From Lacinutrix algicola (GTDB lineage: Bacteria > Bacteroidota > Bacteroidia > Flavobacteriales > Flavobacteriaceae): a stretch of DNA of 64,000 nt. The notes under the pieces were generated by a model. It ran no database searches. It worked only from the letters and a program-made list of their open reading frames with translations, and was not told the origin of the DNA. Where the stretch lies: NCBI RefSeq assembly GCF_001418085.1, contig NZ_LIQH01000042.1:20534-84533 (forward strand), read 5' to 3'. This document shows positions 58,001 to 64,000 of this stretch, in pieces. Positions within the stretch are counted from its first letter, which is position 1. Every line of letters starts with the position of its first letter. Made by a program: the position numbers and the translations under genes.

Positions 58001-58209
58001 GAAGTCGATTTCCATAAACCACCCGAAGCAGTACCAACGTACATAATATCTGGATTACTATGCACCGCATCAATAGCTGTTACACGACCAGACATGCCGC
58101 CTGGACCAATATTTCTAGGTTTCATATTTTTAACTAAATCCATAGAGAAGTCTTGCGAAAACGCTGTGATAGAGAATAATAATAAAAGTAGAAAGGATAG
58201 TTTTTTCAT
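55006..58209 (-). CDS. Large secreted BNR/VPS10-type beta-propeller protein
   Basis: 1067 residues with a signal peptide (LSFLLLLLFSITAFSQ). Two or more propellers are built from BNR/Asp-box-like repeats, S-x-D-x-G-x-x-W, for example KSTSGGIKWDPIF, KSLDAGRSWKSMG, KTTNGGETWSKIL, HITHDGGKTWKKI, KSEDGGFSWKKIN and TKNGGATWEDVSK, from residue ~65 to 720. The C-terminal ~250 residues hold a beta domain and a long coiled coil (ADATKQLAESKKSAEKYKKD). Relatives are annotated as VPS10-domain or glycosyl-hydrolase-like proteins; the enzymatic residues of sialidases are not apparent. Confidence 0.82.
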   Translation of the reverse strand: MKKLSFLLLLLFSITAFSQDFSMDLVKNMKPRNIGPGGMSGRVTAIDAVHSNPDIMYVGTASGGLWKSTSGGIKWDPIFDKEITASVGAVAIQQSNPSVIWVGTGEGNPRNSLNGGYGIYKSLDAGRSWKSMGLEKTRHIHRVVIDPTNPNIVYAAAIGSPWGEHSERGVYKTTNGGETWSKILFANNKTGAADLVMDPSNPNKLIATLWEHKREPWFFNSGGKGSGLHITHDGGKTWKKITEKEGFPKGELGRIGVAIAPNKPNIIYALVEAKKNALYKSEDGGFSWKKINDKSDIGNRPFYYSEIYVDPQNENRVYSVFTYINVSEDGGKNFKQLMPAYGVSNGVHPDHHAWWIHPENGNFMIDGNDGGMNITKDGGKTWRFIGNMPVAQFYHINVDNEFPYNVYGGMQDNGSWRGPAYVWKAQGIRNSYWQEISFGDGFDVIPDRDDSRYGWTMSQQGYVSRYDWQTGNNYGVQPTHPNAEVQLRFNWNSAINTDPFSNKTLYFGSQFVHKSNDKGDTWTVISPDLTTNDLEKLKQRDSGGITIDATGAENHCTILVIEPSPIEKKMLWVGTDDGKVHVTKNGGATWEDVSKNLKDLPKGSWIVQIKASNKAKGEALLVANDYRRFNFEPYAYRTKNYGKSWERIVDKNDVKSYTLSIIEDLEEPNLLFLGTDDGLYVSTNAGEKWTKWTEGFPTVPVKDLVIHPREHDLVIGTFGRAAWVIDDIIPLRAIAKKETINTKLELFSPPTAYKAAYQQATGSRFGGDAMYSGDNRGSGGRFRYYLKVDTAAKDVMKKDDDKQDEDAVKEDKNAVKWDSITMKIYNNDKLIRTLKRKTPDSTGIYNWTWYLREKGVDYPSKSIRKRRNEPGGVSVKPGTYKAVMHYGNLTSEELIVVKEDPRLNVSNENTDEVYSALKNIETIRQTMADATKQLAESKKSAEKYKKDLNALDKEKYKEEIKASKEIIKKIDELFAVYFGKEDERQGITRSNLPTVSSRLNKANGYIRSRQNGLSITETTLLNHAKKALSDALKQTNTFFTNEWKSYKTKIETLSISEFKQVKQFIID

Positions 58210-58252
58210 TTTTGTGAGTTGTTTAATAATGCTTAAAATTAATAAAAGTTGA

Positions 58253-59569
58253 TTAATCTTTTAGCTTTCTTTCTTTTAATAAATCAAGGACTTCCTTTTC
58301 TTGGATTCTTGTTATTATTTCTTTAGATGAAGTGTTTACAGTTTGATTTGCACCTTCTGTAAAAATTATATTATTATCTGTTGAATTAAAAATAGGTTCT
58401 AATTCTGATTCAAAGCCACAACACATTAATGGTGTGTTTATCCAATAATTTTTATCATAACTATTTTGTAATTCGGAATTTATAAAAAGATTTCGATTAC
58501 TAAAAAGACTGTTGTTATAATTAGATCTGCTTTCAACATCTATATTAGAAAAAGAGAGTTTTCCTCTAGTAGTCATAGAAAGTTTAATGTTCTTTGCGGT
58601 ATTGAAATACAATAGGTCATAAGAGATAGTATGATAATAAATTAAGTCTTCAATGTTAGTGTAATCTATATCGTAAATTACATCTAATCCTAATTTAGGT
58701 TTTTTTTCTTGACTACGTCTAAAAAGTGAAGTTGCTTTAACAATATTAAAATTATCTTTTTCTATTATAATTTGCCCATTTATTGAATGAAAATTAGTCG
58801 AAGAAATGCTAATATTAGTTTTCTTTGAGTAATAGCTAATAACATAGTATTCTTTATTATCAATTTCTGTTTTCCCTTCTAGGTTAAAATTGTAAAGTTT
58901 ATTTCCTTTTTTACTTAAAGGATGACGTACTTCAAAAAATCTAAAAATTGAAATAAAATTATCTGAAAATAAATACATTCCATAATGATTATATTTTTTA
59001 GGATTTGGTTTAGAAAGGTAATTTTCTTTAGTTCTTCTTATCTGTTTTGGAACTAAAATTGGATGCTTCCAAACGTTATTGTTTTTTCCTAATAATAACA
59101 TATCTCCATCTACTTCTATATACGCAGGAAGAGAATCGTTTAGTTTTGTAAATTGTTTTAAATTGGCTTGAGACCAATAGGGATCTTTTCTTATATTATT
59201 CTTGAATGCCTTAACTGCTTTTTTTATAATCTCTTCTTTAGACAAAGCTTTCGAAGCGGTTAAAAAAATTTCTTCTAATTCTGTCGGTTTTAGTTTCAGT
59301 TTTATAACATTATTTTCTTTTAAATCTGTATAATCTACAGTTTTACTGTCATAGTCTAAATGATTAAAAGTTATGGTTTTAGATATGTTTGCTTCTGTTT
59401 TAATAATAAACTCACCATTATTATTAGAATACCCAATAATTTTATTTTTAGAGATTATTAATACATCAGGGATTTTATTATTGGAATCCATGTCTATTAA
59501 ATTAATTTGTGTTTGAGCAAATGAAAAGTACCCAAAAAATAAGGTAATCAAAGTAGATTTTAATGTCAT
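58253..59569 (-). CDS. Secreted protein with carboxypeptidase-like regulatory domain
   Basis: 438 residues with a signal peptide (LKSTLITLFFGYFSFAQ). Residues 20-98 form a CarboxypepD_reg-like beta-sandwich (INLIDMDSNNKIPDVLIISK, GYSNNNGEFIIKTEA, ITFNHLDYDSKTVDY). The following LEEIFLTASKALSKEEIIKKAVKAFKNN is the usual link to the DUF5686-type or similar outer-membrane part seen in flavobacteria. The rest is beta-rich. Probably in the periplasm or outer membrane, function unknown. It lies 43 bp upstream of the propeller gene on the same strand. Confidence 0.72.
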   Translation of the reverse strand: MTLKSTLITLFFGYFSFAQTQINLIDMDSNNKIPDVLIISKNKIIGYSNNNGEFIIKTEANISKTITFNHLDYDSKTVDYTDLKENNVIKLKLKPTELEEIFLTASKALSKEEIIKKAVKAFKNNIRKDPYWSQANLKQFTKLNDSLPAYIEVDGDMLLLGKNNNVWKHPILVPKQIRRTKENYLSKPNPKKYNHYGMYLFSDNFISIFRFFEVRHPLSKKGNKLYNFNLEGKTEIDNKEYYVISYYSKKTNISISSTNFHSINGQIIIEKDNFNIVKATSLFRRSQEKKPKLGLDVIYDIDYTNIEDLIYYHTISYDLLYFNTAKNIKLSMTTRGKLSFSNIDVESRSNYNNSLFSNRNLFINSELQNSYDKNYWINTPLMCCGFESELEPIFNSTDNNIIFTEGANQTVNTSSKEIITRIQEKEVLDLLKERKLKD

Positions 59570-59697
59570 GATATATTAAATTTATAATTAAATAAAAATT
59601 TAAAACTAAAGATTAATCAATATTAAACTCTTAATGTGTTGTTAAGTTTTTTTTGGTTGCACATTTTTTTATAAAAAAGACGTATTTTTATACAGCA

Positions 59698-60825
59698 ATG
59701 AAAAAAGAAAAATTACACAGAAAAGGTTTCGTATTTAAACCATACGAAGCGCCTTCGCAATCACCTTTTGAGGTTCTTTTTGATATTTTTAAAGAATTAA
59801 TTACACATACTTCTGGAGATTTTGACGAGGCTATAGATTGGCTTCGCGAATTAGATAAAGAATACAAATTAACCACTCCAGAATATACAATTGAAGACTT
59901 TATAGAAGATCTTAAAGCCAAAGGTTACATACGCGAAGAAATTAAACCAGATGGTAAAAAAGGGAATGCTATTACAGCAAAGACGGAGTGTGCTATCAGG
60001 CAATCTGCATTAGATCAGATATTTGGTAATATTAAACGCAGCGGATCCGGAAACCACAAAAGTAAAGGTACAGGAATAGGAGATGAGCATACTGGCGATT
60101 TTAGAAACTACCAATTTGGAGACAGTTTGGATAAAGTGTCTATGACAGAGAGTTTGCGAAACGCACAAATTAATCATGGTATTGGCGATTTTAATTTAAC
60201 CGAAGACGATTTGGTGGTCGAGGAAACCACACACAAATCACAAATGAGCACGGTGTTAATGATAGATATTAGCCACAGTATGATTTTGTATGGCGAAGAT
60301 AGGATTACACCTGCCAAAAAAGTAGCAATGGCTTTAGCCGAATTAATTACAACACGCTACCCAAAAGATACCTTAGATATTTTGGTTTTTGGTAACGATG
60401 CTTGGCCAATTAAAATTAAGGATTTACCATACTTGAACGTGGGACCGTATCACACCAATACAGTAGCAGGCTTAAAGTTAGCAATGGATTTATTGCGTCG
60501 TAAACGTAACACTAACAAGCAAATTTTTATGATAACGGATGGTAAACCAAGTTGCTTGCGTTTGCCTGACGGAACCTATTATAAAGATAGTAATGGCTTA
60601 AATCCATACATCACTAACAAATGCTATGCCCAAGCACAACAAGCTAGAAAATTGCATATTCCAATCACTACATTTATGATTGCTCAAGATCCTTATTTAA
60701 TGCAGTTTGTAGAAGAATTTACGCATGCCAATCAAGGAAAAGCCTTTTATACAGGATTGAAAGGATTAGGCGAAATGATTTTTGAAGATTACGAAACAAA
60801 TAGAAAAAAGAGAATTAAAGGATAA
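59698..60825 (+). CDS. VWA-domain protein paired with a MoxR-type AAA+ ATPase
   Basis: 375 residues from the ATG at 59698 (MKKEKLHRKGFVFKPYEAPS); the upstream frame passes through the promoter region. The C-terminal von Willebrand A domain has the MIDAS motif VLMIDISHSMILYG near residues 187-200 (D-x-S-x-S) and MITDGKPS near 280. The N-terminal half is charged and helical. Such proteins act with AAA+ ATPases of the MoxR/magnesium-chelatase type as metal-insertion or assembly chaperones. The ATPase follows 86 bp downstream. Confidence 0.88.
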   Translation: MKKEKLHRKGFVFKPYEAPSQSPFEVLFDIFKELITHTSGDFDEAIDWLRELDKEYKLTTPEYTIEDFIEDLKAKGYIREEIKPDGKKGNAITAKTECAIRQSALDQIFGNIKRSGSGNHKSKGTGIGDEHTGDFRNYQFGDSLDKVSMTESLRNAQINHGIGDFNLTEDDLVVEETTHKSQMSTVLMIDISHSMILYGEDRITPAKKVAMALAELITTRYPKDTLDILVFGNDAWPIKIKDLPYLNVGPYHTNTVAGLKLAMDLLRRKRNTNKQIFMITDGKPSCLRLPDGTYYKDSNGLNPYITNKCYAQAQQARKLHIPITTFMIAQDPYLMQFVEEFTHANQGKAFYTGLKGLGEMIFEDYETNRKKRIKG

Positions 60826-60911
60826 TTAAAGAAAAAAGAGAATAGAAAAGAGAAAAGATGGGTTGAAAGTCTTCTTTATTTCATCTATTATCTCTTTTTA
60901 AAAAAATAAAT

Positions 60912-62378
60912 ATGGAAATAAAAAATATAAAGACTTTAGGCGAATTAAAAAAAGCTGGATATATAAGCAAGTCTATTAAAGATGAGTTAAGAGATAATTT
61001 AATTGAAAAAATAAAAAGTAAAACAACTGTTTTTGAAGGTGTGCATGGTTACGAAAACACTGTAATTCCTGAGTTAGAACGTGCAATTTTATCACGTCAT
61101 AATATTAACTTTTTAGGGTTACGTGGTCAAGCTAAAACACGTTTAGCACGTTTAATGCTAAATTTATTGGATGAGCATATTCCTGTGGTTGAAGGTAGTG
61201 AGATTAATGACGATCCTTTAAAACCTATCTCACGTTTTGCAACAGAGTTGATTGCAGAAAAAGGAGACGATACACCAATTACTTGGATGCATAGAAGTGA
61301 GCGTTTTGCAGAGAAATTAGCAACTCCAGATGTTACTGTTGCAGATATTATTGGTGATGTAGATCCAATAAAAGCAGCGAATTTAAAACTGAGTTATGCA
61401 GACGATCGTGTGATACATTACGGAATGATTCCGCGTGCAAACCGTTGCATTTTTGTTATTAATGAATTACCAGATTTACAGGCTAGAATACAAGTGGCTT
61501 TATTTAATATTTTACAAGAAGGAGATATCCAAATTAGAGGTTTTAAATTACGATTACCTTTAGATATGCAATTTATATTTACTGCAAATCCTGAAGATTA
61601 TACCAACAGAGGAAGTATTGTAACACCTTTAAAAGATAGAATTGGATCGCAAATTTTAACACATTATCCAACAGATATTGAAACTGCTAAGATTATTACA
61701 CAACAAGAAGCAAAATCTGATGGTCGTCAAAAAGAAAGTATTCATGTACCAGAATTAGCAAAAGACTTACTAGAGCAAATTGTTTTCGAAGCTCGTGATA
61801 GTGATTTTATTGATGAAAAAAGTGGAGTAAGTGCGCGTTTAAGTATTACCGCTTTTGAAAATTTATTAAGTACAGCAGAGCTTCGTGGGTTAAAAAATGG
61901 AGATGATACTACAACCATTAGATTATCTGACTTTTTAGGAATTATTCCTGCTATTACTGGTAAAGTAGAATTGGTTTACGAAGGAGAACAAGAAGGTGCA
62001 GCACAAGTGGCTTATAATTTAATAGGAGAAGCAGTTAAAAGTTTGTTTCCTGAGTTTTTTCCGAAGGTTGAAAAATTAAAGAAACAAGAAGACGAAAGCC
62101 CTTATGATGATATTGTCTCTTGGTTTTTTAATGCTTCAGAAGGATTTGAATTATTAGATGGTTTGCGTGATAAAGAATATAATGCCTTATTGGATGCGGT
62201 ATCTCCTCTAGACGATTTATTAGCAGAGCATCAACCAAAATTATCTAAACAAGAAAGTTATTTTGTTAAAGAATTTGTGCTTTGGGCTTTAGTAGAACAT
62301 AAGCAATTAAGTAAACACAGATTTACGGAAGGTATTCAATTTAAAGATCCTTATGGTAGTTTTATAAGTGGCTTATAA
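60912..62378 (+). CDS. MoxR/magnesium-chelatase-like AAA+ ATPase
   Basis: 488 residues. Walker A variant NFLGLRGQAKTRLARLML near residue 52-70 (G-x-x-G-x-x-K-T), Walker B RCIFVINELPDLQARIQVAL near 178-197, sensor 1 MQFIFTANPEDYTNRGSI near 220 and an arginine-finger region at LKDRIGSQI. The C-terminal helical part carries the long acidic region of this Bacteroidota group. It likely remodels a target together with the upstream VWA protein. The target is unknown. Confidence 0.88.
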   Translation: MEIKNIKTLGELKKAGYISKSIKDELRDNLIEKIKSKTTVFEGVHGYENTVIPELERAILSRHNINFLGLRGQAKTRLARLMLNLLDEHIPVVEGSEINDDPLKPISRFATELIAEKGDDTPITWMHRSERFAEKLATPDVTVADIIGDVDPIKAANLKLSYADDRVIHYGMIPRANRCIFVINELPDLQARIQVALFNILQEGDIQIRGFKLRLPLDMQFIFTANPEDYTNRGSIVTPLKDRIGSQILTHYPTDIETAKIITQQEAKSDGRQKESIHVPELAKDLLEQIVFEARDSDFIDEKSGVSARLSITAFENLLSTAELRGLKNGDDTTTIRLSDFLGIIPAITGKVELVYEGEQEGAAQVAYNLIGEAVKSLFPEFFPKVEKLKKQEDESPYDDIVSWFFNASEGFELLDGLRDKEYNALLDAVSPLDDLLAEHQPKLSKQESYFVKEFVLWALVEHKQLSKHRFTEGIQFKDPYGSFISGL

Positions 62379-62411
62379 TAAGTTGATAAAAACTATTAAT
62401 ATTATTGAGTT

Positions 62412-62452
62412 AAAGTGTCTGAAAATTAGTTTTTAGACGCTTTTTCTTTTTT
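62412..62452 (+). terminator. Intrinsic terminator after the ATPase gene
   Basis: AAAGTGTCT pairs with AGACGCTTT (one G-T pair) and is followed by a T-rich tract TTCTTTTTT. Confidence 0.7.
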
Positions 62453-62566
62453 ACGAATTGTATTTTTATAAAATGTTTAATTTATATAATTAAATTGTGT
62501 TTTCATAAAGTCCTTTTATTGCATTTTGGACGTATATATTAGGAACATTATAAATCATCCCCAAAT

Positions 62567-63961
62567 ATGAAAAAACGTTACACCTTAACTTATTTTACCT
62601 ACTTTTTATTTTTAATTGCTGTAAATGCTCAAATATCTTCAGTTAGTTTTGAAAACTTAGATTATGAATATGGAGCACAACCAACAAATATTCAAACCAA
62701 CGATATTTATGATGTTTATGTTTCTTGGCGAAATACATTTGCAGAACCTTGTACAAATGGACGTTATCGTATAAAATTTGATACTCCAAGTCAATCGGTT
62801 TCAGAAGGCATTGCATATGGTATGTTATTATCTGCATACGCTAATGATAAGGAACTTTTTGATGGTTTATGGTTGTATTATCAAGATTTTGTAAATGCAA
62901 ATGGAGTTATGAATTGGAAAATAGATGGCTGCACTAATGTAATTGGTAATAATGGAGCAACAGATGCCGAGTTAGATGCTGCCTATGCTCTTATTGTTGC
63001 AGATAAACGCTGGGAAAGTACTGGAGCAGTAAATTATGAAAATGATGCATTATCTTTAATAAGTATTATTAAAACACACGAAGTAGAAAGTGGAACAAAT
63101 GTATTAAAACCAGGTGATGCTTGGGGAGGAAGTAGTACTACAAATCCATCTTATTTAACACCAGCTTATTTTAGAGTCTTTGGTATTTATTCAAACGATA
63201 CAGCGTATTGGAACGCAGTAGCAAATAAAAGTTATGCTATTATAAATGCAAACCTTTCGCAAAATAATGCCAGTTATAATTTAGTTTCCGATTGGTCTAA
63301 AGCAGATGGTTCGTACTCTAACGAAGTATCATGGGCTTACAATCAAGGACGTTCTTATTATTATGATGCAGCAAGAACGCCATGGAGAATGGCTATTGAT
63401 TATGTTTGGTTTGGTGATACGCAAGCTGCAACTTACAATCAATTATGTATTGATTTTGTAAATGCACAAGGTGGGTTTAATGAAATTTATCCAGGTTACT
63501 CGCAAGCTGGAATTGCAATAAATACAACATATAAAGATCCTACTTTTACAGGAGCTTATTCTTCTGCAGCTATGACTTCAACTAATCAAACATTTGTAAA
63601 TAATGGTTATTCAGAATTAAAAAACCAAGCTACAACAGCCTATTTCGGAGCGACTTTAAGAGCTGTATATATGTTTGCATTATCGGGAAACATGTATAAT
63701 GCATTAGAAGGAAATACACTAAGTATTAATGGAAATTCTCAAAAAGAATTTAAAGTTTTATCTAATCCAGTTTCAGATTATTTAAATATTTCATTTAAAA
63801 CGTCTAAAAAAAGAACGATTACTTTGTATTCAATAAATGGTCAGCAGCTAATTTTTAAAACAGTGAATAGTTTAGAAACAAAATTAGATTTAAGGGAATT
63901 AAAATCGGGTATTTATTTTATAAAGATTGACGGAGAAAGTTATAAAATTATTAAGTCTTAA
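62567..63961 (+). CDS. Secreted GH8 glycoside hydrolase with type IX sorting domain
   Basis: 464 residues with a signal peptide (LTYFTYFLFLIAVNAQ). The GH8 (alpha/alpha)6 barrel has SVSEGIAYGMLLSAY with the proton donor E80, GATDAELDAAYAL with the conserved D133/D137 pair, and WAYNQGRSYYYDAARTPWRMAIDY near 260. GH8 enzymes cleave beta-1,4 glucan, xylan or chitosan, or process bacterial cellulose; which one is not clear. Residues ~390-464 are a type IX secretion sorting domain (FKVLSNPVSDYLNISF, GQQLIFK, LRELKSGIYFIKIDGESYKIIKS). It is exported to the surface or medium. Confidence 0.92.
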   Translation: MKKRYTLTYFTYFLFLIAVNAQISSVSFENLDYEYGAQPTNIQTNDIYDVYVSWRNTFAEPCTNGRYRIKFDTPSQSVSEGIAYGMLLSAYANDKELFDGLWLYYQDFVNANGVMNWKIDGCTNVIGNNGATDAELDAAYALIVADKRWESTGAVNYENDALSLISIIKTHEVESGTNVLKPGDAWGGSSTTNPSYLTPAYFRVFGIYSNDTAYWNAVANKSYAIINANLSQNNASYNLVSDWSKADGSYSNEVSWAYNQGRSYYYDAARTPWRMAIDYVWFGDTQAATYNQLCIDFVNAQGGFNEIYPGYSQAGIAINTTYKDPTFTGAYSSAAMTSTNQTFVNNGYSELKNQATTAYFGATLRAVYMFALSGNMYNALEGNTLSINGNSQKEFKVLSNPVSDYLNISFKTSKKRTITLYSINGQQLIFKTVNSLETKLDLRELKSGIYFIKIDGESYKIIKS

Positions 63962-64000
63962 TTATAATAAGTGTCTGATTAATAGTGAAACTATAAAAAA

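Overview
The window is AT-rich DNA (roughly one third G+C by eye) from a member of the phylum Bacteroidota, most likely a marine flavobacterium (Flavobacteriaceae). The support is a type IX secretion C-terminal sorting domain on a secreted glycosidase, TonB-dependent receptors with carboxypeptidase-like N-domains, short lipobox signal peptides ending in SC or NC, TAnnTTTG-type promoter elements, and several families typical of flavobacteria (2TM-domain proteins, LETM1-related biofilm protein, BNR/VPS10-type repeat protein). The species is not identified.

Layout. 1-10.9 kb is ordinary chromosome: a cyclophilin lipoprotein (cut by the left edge), CoA pyrophosphatase, acyltransferase, an ECF sigma operon, a lysoplasmalogenase, a block of five ~300-bp tandem repeats, a type II NADH dehydrogenase, a TonB receptor and a DTW-domain protein. 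10.9-31.9 kb is the remarkable part: a long array of mostly unrelated minus-strand genes, each bounded by its own short inverted repeat (GTTNNNN... gene ...NNNNAAC) and separated from the next by a conserved ~123-127 bp imperfect palindrome. A full IS3-family element sits inside one cassette. 32-37 kb is a plus-strand two-component system followed by a small operon with a SIMPL protein and a LipL32-like protein. 37.2-43 kb holds a second, shorter, more decayed piece of the same array, with an IS remnant. 43-50 kb carries small membrane proteins, a LytS/LytTR two-component operon with 2TM-domain proteins and a LETM1-related protein. 50.3-54.3 kb contains decaying genes: a truncated TPR gene, a TonB receptor with an in-frame stop and an ECF sigma remnant. 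54.3-64 kb ends with a YceI lipoprotein, a BNR-repeat protein, a carboxypeptidase-like-domain protein, a MoxR-type AAA+/VWA pair and a secreted GH8 glycosidase.

The array as a system. All array genes point the same way, and the palindromic repeat lies 3' of each gene, as attC sites do in integron cassette arrays. The short terminal sequence that opens a cassette is the reverse complement of the sequence that closes the same cassette, not of the neighbouring cassette. This is the signature left when a circular cassette carrying one folded attC site is inserted at the G/TT position. The repeats have a bulged outer stem and a central hairpin whose two sides covary. At the promoter-proximal head of both arrays lies a second conserved ~155-bp element, possibly the equivalent of attI. 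No integrase gene is visible in the window, and the core sites do not follow the canonical GTTRRRY rule, so this is either a divergent integron array without a local integrase (CALIN-like) or an unrelated system that evolved the same logic. Cargo is mostly small lipoproteins and exported or membrane proteins, hydrolases, a SUKH protein, an RDD protein, a GNAT acetyltransferase and a Crp-type regulator with an SDR.

Decay is widespread. Four genes carry what look like single extra A residues in poly-A runs, and the repeats become progressively unrecognisable toward the left (downstream) end of each array.
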